In this document: piece by piece, positions 50,155 through 57,910 of the stretch
Numbering within the stretch: position 1 is the stretch's first letter
How the letters are laid out: each line of letters opens with the position of its first letter
Assembly: GCA_039812645.1 (NCBI GenBank)
Contig: JBDIAV010000003.1
Span: 30,979-94,978 of the forward strand
Length of the DNA stretch: 64,000 bases
Direction of reading: 5' to 3'
Origin: Ancrocorticia sp039812645
GTDB lineage: Bacteria; Actinomycetota; Actinomycetes; Actinomycetales; Actinomycetaceae
Program-made: the position numbers and the translations under genes
Notes under the pieces: generated by a model
The model's input: the letters and a program-made list of their open reading frames with translations, nothing else
Told to the model about the DNA's origin: nothing
Databases searched by the model: none

Positions 50155-51423
50155 ATGAACAACCTGATGGAATGGCTTTCCATCCTCGTCCTTGTCGGCG
50201 TCCTTGCATTTGCCGTCATACGTCCCAAGGGTTTACCCGAGGCGGTGGCCGCCGTACCGGGAGCGTTGCTCCTCATCCTGATCGGCGCCATCAATCTCCC
50301 CACCGCCGGGGAGGAGATCGCCAGCTTGGGGCCAACGGTCGGGTTCCTCGCGGCAGTCCTCGTCCTGGCGCATCTGTGTGAGCAGGAGGGTCTGTTCAAG
50401 GCGGCAGGCCAGCTCATGGCGAAGGGGTCGAAGGGTGAACCGAAACGGCTTCTCACCCTCGTCTTCGTGGTCGCTTCGTTGACGACGGCGGTGCTCAGCC
50501 TCGATGCCACCGTCGTCCTCCTCACCCCTGTCGTTTTCGCGACGGCGTCGCGCATGGGAGTGCGCCCGAAACCGCACGTCTACGCGACCGCGCATCTAGC
50601 CAATTCCGCCTCGCTGCTGCTGCCGGTGTCCAATCTGACGAACCTATTGGCGATGAACGCCTCTGGCCTCAGCTTCGCATCCTTCGCCATGATCATGGCT
50701 CTGCCGTGGTTCGTCTCTCTGGGTATCGAGTACTGCGTCTTCCGCTGGCGCTTCGGCAGCGATCTCTCGCTACGCTCCGAGCACGCCAGGAAGGCCGACG
50801 ACGAGATCACCATCCCGAAATTCGCCGTGACGGTATTGGTGATTACCTTGGTTGGCTTCGTCGTCTGTTCCCCGCTGCACATTGAATCGTTCTGGGCGGC
50901 GCTGCTGGGTGTGGCGCTTCTGGCGGGCAAGCGCCTCATTATGGGTTCCGAATCGAAGGGGCGTCAGGCATTGGATCTGGTCAAGGCCGCGAACATCTGG
51001 TTTGTCCTGTTCGTCTTGAGCTTGGGCATCGTGGTGCGTGCGGTGGTGGACAACGGGCTGTCCGAGGCGCTGAGTGACCTGGTTCCGGGTGGAACGAGCC
51101 TGCTCACGATGCTGGCTTTGGCCTTCATCGCCGCGTTGCTGGCCAACATCGTCAACAACCTTCCCGCGGTGCTGGTGCTGCTGCCGTTGGTGGCACACGC
51201 GGGGCCGCCAGCGGTATTGGCCGTGCTCATCGGCGTCAATATTGGCCCAAATCTCACCTATGTCGGATCCCTCGCCACACTGCTGTGGCGCAGAATTCTG
51301 GCGGACCGCGACCAGGACACCGAAGTTGCGGAATTCACCAAGCTTGGACTGCTCACGGTTCCGGTAAGTTTGGTGTTGTGTACAAGCGTCCTGTGGGGCG
51401 TCACTCATCTGATGGGAGTATGA
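50155..51423 (+). CDS. ArsB/SLC13-type anion transporter
   Basis: This 422-residue polytopic protein resembles the ArsB and ion-transporter superfamily permeases that export arsenite or other anions, or import dicarboxylates. About 11-12 helices are visible. The conserved features are SLDATVVLLTPVVFA near residue 120, NSASLLLPVSNLTNLLAM near 160, and the second inverted-repeat copy NIVNNLPAVLVLLPLV near 340 with IGVNIGPNLTYVGSL near 370. The ATG at 50155 follows a TTGACA promoter. A UspA-type gene starts 1 base after its stop. No arsR or arsC is adjacent, so the anion is uncertain. Confidence 0.83.
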   Translation: MNNLMEWLSILVLVGVLAFAVIRPKGLPEAVAAVPGALLLILIGAINLPTAGEEIASLGPTVGFLAAVLVLAHLCEQEGLFKAAGQLMAKGSKGEPKRLLTLVFVVASLTTAVLSLDATVVLLTPVVFATASRMGVRPKPHVYATAHLANSASLLLPVSNLTNLLAMNASGLSFASFAMIMALPWFVSLGIEYCVFRWRFGSDLSLRSEHARKADDEITIPKFAVTVLVITLVGFVVCSPLHIESFWAALLGVALLAGKRLIMGSESKGRQALDLVKAANIWFVLFVLSLGIVVRAVVDNGLSEALSDLVPGGTSLLTMLALAFIAALLANIVNNLPAVLVLLPLVAHAGPPAVLAVLIGVNIGPNLTYVGSLATLLWRRILADRDQDTEVAEFTKLGLLTVPVSLVLCTSVLWGVTHLMGV

Positions 51424-51424
51424 G

Positions 51425-51946
51425 ATGAAAGTGGTTGCATGGATTGCGCCGGGCACCTGGGACGCCGTGGTTACCGCGGCGCAGAACCGCCCCAAACATG
51501 ACCAGATCACGTTGGTGGCCGCTGCCGACACTCAGCAGGATATGCCCTCGGGTATCTTCTCAGGGCTCATCGGGCGCGGGCACGCCCCGGGACACCAGTA
51601 CTACGACAAGCTGAGCACCGATGCCGCGCAGGATCTGCTGGATCAAGCCCGGCAGGCCCTGGAACGCGACTGCGAGACGAGGCTCCTCGTGGGGCAAACC
51701 GAACGTGTGGTCACCGAGGCATGCGACGACGCCGACCTGCTCATCCTCGCGCGCGACGGCGACATGTCGCGGTTGGGCCCGAATAGCATCGGACGGCACA
51801 CCCGTTTCGTCATCGATCATGCCCCCTGCACCGTTGCCCTGCTGTGGCCCGGTCGCACCCCATCACTCGATTCCATCCCGGATGAGATCCCACCCGAGGA
51901 GGATCCCGCGAACCTGCCTCATGAACGTGAGAAGCGGGGTTCCTGA
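51425..51946 (+). CDS. UspA-like universal stress protein
   Basis: This 173-residue cytoplasmic protein has the Usp alpha/beta fold: KVVAWIAPGTWDAVV at the start, a central DLLILARDGDMSRLGPNSIGRHTRFVIDHAPCTVALLWPG block whose last part resembles the ATP-loop G-x-x-x-x-G-x-x-S/T...P region, and a disordered acidic tail. The N-terminal loop (about 25 residues) is longer than in classic UspA. It starts 1 base after the transporter stop, so the two are translationally coupled, and it may regulate the transporter. Confidence 0.75.
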   Translation: MKVVAWIAPGTWDAVVTAAQNRPKHDQITLVAAADTQQDMPSGIFSGLIGRGHAPGHQYYDKLSTDAAQDLLDQARQALERDCETRLLVGQTERVVTEACDDADLLILARDGDMSRLGPNSIGRHTRFVIDHAPCTVALLWPGRTPSLDSIPDEIPPEEDPANLPHEREKRGS

Positions 51947-52071
51947 CCCAATTTGGGAAACCTAAAGCCCGAACGGGGAACCCTGGTGTTCACTCACCAT
52001 ACGTGTGGGAACTTGAACGATTGAGGTGATGGAACGGGTAGGCAGAATCGCCTGTTGACGGGTGCGAGGGC

Positions 52072-52632
52072 TCAGTCGGTGTCGATATGATTGGCGAACC
52101 GGTTTCGGTAGGTGTTATGTAGTTCTTGCCATCCGTAATCCATCGCACGCTGCCCAGTTGGACGCTCCCGGTCTGTGCCGTCTTCGGCAGCGAGCCGTCC
52201 GAGGCACACCTGCCACCCTGCGGCCAGCATAACGGCCGCAGCGGGCCCGCCGGTTGATTGCCGCAGCTCTAGGATGGTGCTTTCACCGGCTGGAATCAGT
52301 GTCCAAGACAGTAGATCCCCGCCCCACCGATGGACGAGTTGTCGAGGAGCGTCTACGGTGAGAACCTCTGTCTCGATAGGGGCGTCTCCGGGATTCTCTC
52401 TGCTGACCGCTGGCCCAGGCTCGGTCAGCGGCCTGTCGGGCACGATGGGGGACCAACGGGCCAGCTGTGCAGGCTCTGTAAGCATCGCCCAGAGCTTTTG
52501 TGGCCCATGCGGGAATTGGCGACGCATGACTAGCGTCCACTGTTCCTCGTCCAGTTCTAGAAGCACCTCAATGGGTGCGTTGATCTGCGAGGAAATTACC
52601 TCGTCACGCGGGGTCTGCGGGTGTTCAGTCAT
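52072..52632 (-). CDS. SRPBCC/AHSA1-family protein
   Basis: This 186-residue protein belongs to the START-like hydrophobic-pocket fold seen in activator of Hsp90 homologues. Typical features are WTLVMRRQFPHGPQKLWAMLTEPAQLARW near residue 30, LVHRWGGDLLSWTLIPAGESTILEL near 110 and a final Trp-rich helix. The start is the ATG at 52632, overlapping the ArsR stop by 8 bases, so the pair is coupled. ArsR-SRPBCC is a common two-gene module in actinobacteria; the ligand is unknown. Confidence 0.85.
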   Translation of the reverse strand: MTEHPQTPRDEVISSQINAPIEVLLELDEEQWTLVMRRQFPHGPQKLWAMLTEPAQLARWSPIVPDRPLTEPGPAVSRENPGDAPIETEVLTVDAPRQLVHRWGGDLLSWTLIPAGESTILELRQSTGGPAAAVMLAAGWQVCLGRLAAEDGTDRERPTGQRAMDYGWQELHNTYRNRFANHIDTD

Positions 52633-52936
52633 TGTTCTCCTCCTCGTTGAGAGCTTCGTCCAGCCGGTCAAAGCTGGTGCTCCAGAGCTCGATGTAGGGA
52701 TTCACCCATGCAAGCACGTCGGGCAGTGGCCGTTCAACGAGCCGGTAGATCCGGCGTTTTCCCGCAACTTCCGACTCCACGACGCCTGCCTGACGGAGCA
52801 CACGCAGGTGCTTTGACACGAGTGACTGGGACACTTGCAGTTCATCCACGAGTCCACTGACATCACTCTCACCAGCCCGAAGGCGGTCTACAATCGCGCG
52901 ACGGGTTGGCTCAGCGATCACTGCGAATCCATCCAC
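52625..52936 (-). CDS. ArsR-family transcriptional regulator
   Basis: This 103-residue winged-helix repressor has the ArsR pattern EPTRRAIVDRLRAGESDVSGLVDEL, recognition helix VSQSLVSKHLRVLRQAG and wing SEVAGKRRIYRLVERPL. No metal-binding ELCV-Cys motif is present, so it is of the non-metal type often paired with SRPBCC proteins. The GTG start lies 7 bases after a TTATAT -10 hexamer (leaderless), and its promoter is overlaid by a palindrome, implying strict autoregulation. Confidence 0.93.
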   Translation of the reverse strand: MDGFAVIAEPTRRAIVDRLRAGESDVSGLVDELQVSQSLVSKHLRVLRQAGVVESEVAGKRRIYRLVERPLPDVLAWVNPYIELWSTSFDRLDEALNEEENND

Positions 52937-53354
52937 TCATCAAATATAACTTGTTGTTCATATGAATGACAAGGAATGTTCAGTTTCACCTGAACGCGCT
53001 TATGTACAGGTGGGATTCGTGTTCTTGTCGTCTCTGGCCTTGGGGTGCCTTCTGACCTACTGATAGTTTCATGAGCGGCAGTTTTCCCTCCGTTGCCTCC
53101 CGCGATCCTCAACATGGACTTGGAGAATACGAACGTTTTATCGTCTCATGGCGTGAGTCATTTGATACCGCGGTTGAGAGAGCAATTAACCGCGGGGATG
53201 AGGTACCGAAGTTCCCTCCGAATCGCTTTTTGCCCTGATCATTGGTTCCTTGCGCAGCCATGTGCTGTTACCGGGAGTTCCACCCATAGGCGATGATTTT
53301 GTGGAGCAAGTCCTGCGACCTGTGACGGCTCTTTGCGGGCCACGATAGGCTCGG
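52937..53354. other. Intergenic region with the ArsR promoter
   Basis: These 418 bases hold the ArsR promoter-operator (52944-52973). No gene is supported in the remainder, which is less GC-rich and contains short open frames without ribosome-binding sites. Confidence 0.55.
52944..52973 (-). promoter_or_regulatory. Autoregulated ArsR promoter-operator
   Basis: On the minus strand a TTGTCA -35 and TTATAT -10 are exactly 17 bases apart. A 24-base near-perfect palindrome (52950-52973, centre ttcatatgaa, ends cttgt/acaag) overlies the -35 and spacer, so a bound dimer would block RNA polymerase. Confidence 0.8.
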
Positions 53355-53822
53355 TCAGCGTGGGGTGTCGTAACTCCATGAGTCGGCCGGGAACAGGGTT
53401 TCTTCCCAGTTCTCACAATCCCATGTAAAGGTTGCCACCGCACAGGTGGGCATGTGCGTGATCTGTCCGTCTGTCAGTTCGTAAGCAAGATCTGAGAGCC
53501 CTGGGTCGTGCGCGACGAGAAGTACCGAGGGAACCCCAACGGCGGTTGCTGTTGTGAGAAGGCGCTGAGCAGATGCATGGTAGAGGCCTTCATCAAATTC
53601 GACGGGCATCCCGAGTGCCTTGCCGAAGGCCTCGGCTGTCGTGCGTGCACGCACTGCGGTACTTGACACAATCCGTTGCACTTTGACACCAGTGGCAACG
53701 AACCGTCCAGCCATCATTGGGGCATTGTGCTCCCCGCGTGCATTGAGTGGGCGGTCGTGATCAGTTAGCCGAGGATTACTCCAATCGGACTTAGCGTGGC
53801 GTACCAGAGTGAGGGTGATCAT
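53355..53822 (-). CDS. sixA: SixA-type histidine phosphatase
   Basis: This 155-residue phosphohistidine phosphatase has the RHAK motif (LTLVRHAKSDWS, His phosphorylated during catalysis), the SSTAVRARTTAEA block and the second catalytic His in LLVAHDPGLSDLA near residue 105. SixA removes phosphate from phosphohistidine proteins; here the partner may be any two-component or PTS-like protein. The ATG at 53822 has GGAG 5 bases upstream. The symbol names the family. Confidence 0.88.
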   Translation of the reverse strand: MITLTLVRHAKSDWSNPRLTDHDRPLNARGEHNAPMMAGRFVATGVKVQRIVSSTAVRARTTAEAFGKALGMPVEFDEGLYHASAQRLLTTATAVGVPSVLLVAHDPGLSDLAYELTDGQITHMPTCAVATFTWDCENWEETLFPADSWSYDTPR

Positions 53823-53981
53823 GACGTCTCCAATGGGGGTTATCCACACGACCCATGTGTTTGCTGTTTTTCAATCGGATGTGTTCTATCCACATCGTAC
53901 TGGTGGCGTGTATCCCGGAGGAATCAGGTGCCGTCGTCGTTATTTTCTGAGGAAAGGGGAGTGAGCTCTTTCGGCAGACCT

Positions 53982-54734
53982 TTATTCAGCACGCACGGAG
54001 AACGTGAGGAGATACTGAGAAGCGTCGTAGACGTCCTCTTCGATACCGACGACGTCACCGCTTTCGGTGTAAACCGTTCGTTCTACGGTGATGACGGCAG
54101 CGCCTTCATCGATGAGCAGTAGTTCAGCCTCTTCTAAGGTGGCGCATCGTGCACCAACTTCTTGAAATCCCGAGAATGGTGTGTAACCAGCTGCTTTCAG
54201 CTGTTCATATAGCCCAGACTCTGTGAGGCTCGTGGGAACCGGCGCCCTGGATGCCACAAGGATGTTGTTGAGAATGGCGAGGGGGCGGCCACGACCGTAG
54301 CGGAGCCTCTTCATGTGGACAACCTCTCGGTCATCGTCACAATCAAGGAATGATGCGATTTCTGAGCCGGCAGTCTCGATCTTATATTCGAGGATTTCGG
54401 TTTCTGGTTCGAAACCTGCATCCTTGAGGTCGTCAAACAAACTGGTCAAGCTGACCTGTCGATGAATCGAGGGCAAATTGCATACGTTGTGCTTGCGAGT
54501 TGGGAGACTATGCTGAAGGCCCCGGAGTGCCCGGTGTACCGTTGTGCGAGACGTCTCGAGACGCTTCGTCAGGCTCGCCTCATCTTCAAGCATCTGGTCG
54601 AGGCTGTAGTCATCACGCTCGATCTTCACACGGGTATGCTGAGAGATCGCTTGACGAAGGGGAGCGTTGCCGCCCTCATCCAACGAACGTGCGAATATGA
54701 ATGGTTCGTTAAGCGCTTCAACGACGGTAGTCAT
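53982..54734 (-). CDS. GntR/UTRA-family regulator with degenerate DNA-binding domain
   Basis: This 250-residue protein is a paralogue of the regulator at 55565-56329. The UTRA ligand domain (SLTSLFDDLKDAGFEPETEIL to the end) is well conserved. The N-terminal winged helix is damaged: where the paralogue has LLSRQRGVGTRVTLPP, this copy has SLPTRKHNVCNLPS, with about three to four residues lost and the GxGTxV wing motif gone. The second helix also differs. It may no longer bind DNA, may bind another site, or may act only as a ligand-binding partner. GGAG lies 5 bases before the ATG. Confidence 0.8.
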   Translation of the reverse strand: MTTVVEALNEPFIFARSLDEGGNAPLRQAISQHTRVKIERDDYSLDQMLEDEASLTKRLETSRTTVHRALRGLQHSLPTRKHNVCNLPSIHRQVSLTSLFDDLKDAGFEPETEILEYKIETAGSEIASFLDCDDDREVVHMKRLRYGRGRPLAILNNILVASRAPVPTSLTESGLYEQLKAAGYTPFSGFQEVGARCATLEEAELLLIDEGAAVITVERTVYTESGDVVGIEEDVYDASQYLLTFSVRAE

Positions 54735-54794
54735 CTGATCTCCAAACGCGCTGGGAAGTTCTTACGGCAGAGAGCTTATGATGCGCGCGGACGT

Positions 54795-54817
54795 TTGCAT
54801 ATTCTACTTTCGTTGGA
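54795..54817 (-). promoter_or_regulatory. Shared promoter/operator block of the GntR pair, copy 1
   Basis: A 23-base sequence is identical to 56391-56413 and lies 61 bases before the degenerate GntR start. On the minus strand it contains TAGAAT, a -10-like hexamer. Confidence 0.65.
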
Positions 54818-55420
54818 GAAAAGCGCATAATCTAGGGGAATATGGCTGATCGTTAGAGGTATCGTCGGCGAGCTGAATCACACTGGGTTTAAATGTTATT
54901 ACTAATCCTTTGTTGTGGGTCCCGTGTGTGGGTGAGTGGTGCGAGCCGCCTCTAGGTGCCGCGGTCAATGTGCGTGACATCGACATATATTCAGAGCTTC
55001 TTGCTTGATGTTTACTGGAAAATGGGCCGAAAGTCCTAGTTGGAGACCAGGGGGAGTAGGACTGCGCTTCTTTTGTACATACAAATGATTCTTCGAGGGT
55101 GTTTCTGGCCACATTTTGGAACTAGAAGCTGAAGCTGGGGAGAAGTTGCACGGAATGGAAAGTGCTTGAAAATGCGCTCATATGTGTCCGGGATAAAACG
55201 ATCCGGTATCCGTGTCATATCTTGTTATAGCATGCTGCTTTCCTCATGGCACGAGATGTATGGCCCCTCTTCCACCGAGTCGCCTCCCCTCTACTCGGGG
55301 TGGGTAAAAGTCGTTGCACGGCTCTCCATTCGCTAGGGCGAAAAGGTGAGTAGTGTGTGGGCGGCAGATAAAGTTAACGAAGGCTTGAGGGGCTTGGTTC
55401 GAGATTATTGAAGTAAACGT

Positions 55421-55461
55421 CAGCGCCGGCAACCCCCTCGATGAGGGGATTGCCGGCGCTG
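55421..55461. terminator. Terminator hairpin
   Basis: Arms starting cagcgccggcaa pair over 19 bases, with one G-U pair and a 3-base loop; it lies about 100 bases downstream of the GntR gene at 55565. Confidence 0.75.
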
Positions 55462-55564
55462 TCGCAACAGATTGACATGAGGCGTCTAAGGAGATGTGGA
55501 AAGTGAATATTTCGCTGCCGTACTAAGGCGGTAGAGAGGAACGGTCGGTGTGACTGAGGCTTCC

Positions 55565-56329
55565 CTATTCGGCATGGAGTGAGAAAGTTAGTAGATACTG
55601 AGAAGCGTCATAGACGTCTTCTTCGAGATCAACCACTTCATCGTTCTCGGTGTAAACCGTTCGTTCTACGGTGATGACGGCAGCGCCCTCGTCGATAAGC
55701 AACAATTCCGCCTCTTCCGGAGTGGCGCGCCGGGCGCCAACCTGCTGGAACGCGGAGGCCGGCGCAGAACCATCAGCCTTCAGTTGCTCGTATAGCCCAG
55801 ACTCTGTGAGGCTACGTGGGGTTGGCGCCTTAGATGCCATGAGAATATTGGTGAGGACGGCAAGGGGGCGCCCGCGGCTGTAGCGGAGCCTCTTGATATG
55901 TACGACCTCGCTGTCATCGTCGCAGTCGAGAAGCGATGCTGTTTCTGGGCCGGCGAACTGGATCTTGTACTGGAGGATCTCGGTTTCTGGCTCGAGTCCT
56001 GCATCCTTGAGGTCATCGAACAAGCTGGTCAGACTCACCTTCCTGTGAATGGGGGGAAGGGTGACCCGGGTGCCGACTCCGCGCTGGCGTGAGAGAAGCC
56101 CAGCGTCCGCGAGATTCTGGAAGGCGCGGCGTACCGTAGTGCGCGAGGTATCAAGGCGCTTTGCCATACCCACTTCATCTTCGAGAAGTTGCCCGGGGTT
56201 GAGCTCATTGTTGAGAATCATGGTCCGGAGGGGTTCTGAGATCTGCTGGTGAAGAGGTTCCTCAGATGCCTTGTCCAGTGAGATCGCGAGTACGAACGGT
56301 TCGTTGAGTGTTTCAACCTCAATATTCAC
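55565..56329 (-). CDS. GntR-family regulator with UTRA domain
   Basis: This 254-residue repressor has an intact winged helix: LEDEVGMAKRLDTSRTTVRRAFQNLADAGLLSRQRGVGTRV near residues 50-90, with the GVGTRV wing motif. The UTRA domain binds a small ligand, often a sugar or amino-sugar phosphate, and shows SLTSLFDDLKDAG, RLRYSRGRPLAVLTN and EELLLIDEGAAVITVERTVYT. The GTG at 56329 has GGAG 5 bases upstream; the frame to 56344 is less likely. The 23-base block upstream is shared with its degenerate paralogue, so both probably answer to the same operator. Confidence 0.9.
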   Translation of the reverse strand: MNIEVETLNEPFVLAISLDKASEEPLHQQISEPLRTMILNNELNPGQLLEDEVGMAKRLDTSRTTVRRAFQNLADAGLLSRQRGVGTRVTLPPIHRKVSLTSLFDDLKDAGLEPETEILQYKIQFAGPETASLLDCDDDSEVVHIKRLRYSRGRPLAVLTNILMASKAPTPRSLTESGLYEQLKADGSAPASAFQQVGARRATPEEAELLLIDEGAAVITVERTVYTENDEVVDLEEDVYDASQYLLTFSLHAE

Positions 56330-56837
56330 CTGTTCTCCAATCACGCGTAGTAACTTGTTGCCGCTGAAAGCGTATGGTGCGGGTGAGAACTTGCATATTC
56401 TACTTTCGTTGGACAGTTATGCCTGGAGGCCAAGGAACAGAGAAGCAAATCCTTGTGGCGTGCAAAAACCATGTCATGAAGAAATTATATGTTCTTACTA
56501 ATTTCTTGTCGATGGTGTGATTGTTCAACGGTTGCACACAGCTCGCTTTATATGTCGTGAACTTGGTATATGTCATGAGCGATAGCAAAGAGGTGTGCGT
56601 ACCCTTCCTGAGTAAGGAAAGTAAGTGGCTCCATGATTATTTATATGTAACTACATTTTTAATTCATAAAGTGTTTCTAGACACATTTTAAAGAAAGCGT
56701 AGGAAATGCCCGTTCAATTAGGATTTGTAATGTTTCTTCATGTCAAAAAATTACATATTGTCCTGTGAAATGAGCGGCCTTAGGTGGAGTAGGTTTCTCG
56801 GTTCCATCGACCCGCCTAGGCGCTCTCACGTGGGCTT
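56330..56837. other. Gene-poor AT-rich region
   Basis: No gene is supported in 508 bases. The promoter block of the intact GntR gene lies at 56391-56413. A long AT-rich tract runs from about 56480 to 56760, with a copy of the gtgtttct...cacatttt block near 56671 that also occurs at 55099. Confidence 0.6.
56391..56413 (-). promoter_or_regulatory. Shared promoter/operator block of the GntR pair, copy 2
   Basis: Identical over 23 bases to 54795-54817; it lies 62 bases before the intact GntR start. Confidence 0.65.
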
Positions 56838-57161
56838 TCACCACTCCAGGTAGCCCTGGGATGCGGCGCGCGTTGCGACGAACCCAAATGCGAGCAGAAG
56901 AAGTATGCCGAGGACAAGTGGGATCACTCCGAGAGGGGTGGGTGAGAGAAACATGACGCCTGCAGCTCCCGCGGCAAACAGCCACATCTTGCGTTTAACG
57001 TAACCAAAGAGGAGTAAACCACTGGCAGAGGTTCCCATGAGAACCGGAATTGTCACTGCGGGTGGGAATCCCATGTGTGCTACGGCTATCCAGCTCAGCG
57101 CGAGCATAAAGAGGGGGTAGCCGAGAACGGCAATGGCCAGGTACCTAACTGCTTTTTTCAC
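56838..57161 (-). CDS. Small membrane protein of unknown function
   Basis: I do not recognise this 107-residue protein. It has three or four hydrophobic helices (residues 5-25, 35-55, 62-74 and 78-97) with a basic loop VKRKMWLFA and a short charged tail. The GTG start has GAAGGA directly abutting it, too close for a normal ribosome-binding site, but TAGGCT ends 6 bases before the GTG as in other genes here. Confidence 0.65.
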   Translation of the reverse strand: MKKAVRYLAIAVLGYPLFMLALSWIAVAHMGFPPAVTIPVLMGTSASGLLLFGYVKRKMWLFAAGAAGVMFLSPTPLGVIPLVLGILLLLAFGFVATRAASQGYLEW

Positions 57162-57292
57162 TCCTTCAGCCTACAGTCCCACGCTTTCTCCTTGCTCATA
57201 ATTGACGTGTAAGTAGGCCCGCTGGTTCACCGGCCGTGAAACATGGTGCGGTCTCATTCCTAGATGAATCCGTGTACTGGCAAACTGAAGCT

Positions 57293-57823
57293 ATGAGTGA
57301 GATCGATTCGGCAGATATGGGCCCATGGCTCCCACCCGAAGAATTGGAGTTCGTTCGCCGCAAGGTGCCGATGACATACGTGGACATTGTCCCGGTTCGG
57401 CTCGACGAGCTTGGTACTTTAGAGGCGGTGGGAATGTTGCTGTGTGTCAGCGCCGATACAATCGTTCGCACGTTCCCTTCTGGTCGAATCCTTTTCCACG
57501 AAACGATTCGTGATGCTCTTGTGAGGCACGTGGAGAAAGATTTGGGGCCGATGTCTCTTCCTCAGATTCCTCCGTGTGTTGCTCCTTTCACGGTGGGTGA
57601 GTACTTTCCTACACCGGGAGAAGGGTTCCACGATCCTCGCCAGCACGCGGTGTCATTGGCCTATATCATCCCCCTGCAAGGCGACTGCAACCCTGGTTCA
57701 GATTCGCTTGAATTCACGTGGTTTACACCGGGTGAGGCTCGCACCCCAGAACTCCAGGCGGAGATGAATCAGGGCCATGCTAACCTGCTGCGCCAAGCAC
57801 TTGCGGTGATGGGGCAGGCATAA
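57293..57823 (+). CDS. Nudix-like DUF4916 family protein
   Basis: This 176-residue actinobacterial protein belongs to the DUF4916 branch of the Nudix fold. The N-terminus (PEELEFVRRKVPMTYVDIVPVR) and the GRILFHETIRDALVRHVEKDLG block near residue 64 occupy the Nudix-box position. The box glutamates are only partly kept, so catalytic activity is uncertain. Later ..VSLAYIIPLQGDCNP and FTWFTPGEA are family-like. The ATG at 57293 lacks a ribosome-binding site, but CAAACT ends 6 bases upstream. Confidence 0.83.
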   Translation: MSEIDSADMGPWLPPEELEFVRRKVPMTYVDIVPVRLDELGTLEAVGMLLCVSADTIVRTFPSGRILFHETIRDALVRHVEKDLGPMSLPQIPPCVAPFTVGEYFPTPGEGFHDPRQHAVSLAYIIPLQGDCNPGSDSLEFTWFTPGEARTPELQAEMNQGHANLLRQALAVMGQA

Positions 57824-57851
57824 CACCCTGATCGTATGGCAGGGATAAAGG

Positions 57852-57889
57852 CGAGCGGCGCCTCTTCATGGGAGAAGAGACGCCGCTCG
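57852..57889. terminator. Bidirectional terminator
   Basis: Sixteen-base arms (cgagcggcgcctcttc) with one mismatch and a 6-base loop, between the convergent Nudix and dehydrogenase genes. Confidence 0.8.
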
Positions 57890-57910
57890 AATAATTCATA
57901 CGACAGAACG

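Larger units (their letters stand above)
54735..55564. other. Gene-poor duplicated region
   Basis: No gene is supported in 830 bases. The segment contains the shared GntR promoter block (54795-54817), a stretch around 55099-55122 (gtgtttctggccacattttg) that also occurs in altered form near 56671, and a hairpin at 55421-55461. It looks like part of a decayed duplication. Confidence 0.6.

Noticed and set aside
49806..50555. 249-codon minus-strand frame
   Set aside because: It is antisense to the YezG-like and transporter genes; Arg/Ser-rich without a domain.
50770..51531. 253-codon minus-strand frame
   Set aside because: It is antisense to the transporter and UspA genes and is Gln/His-rich low-complexity sequence.
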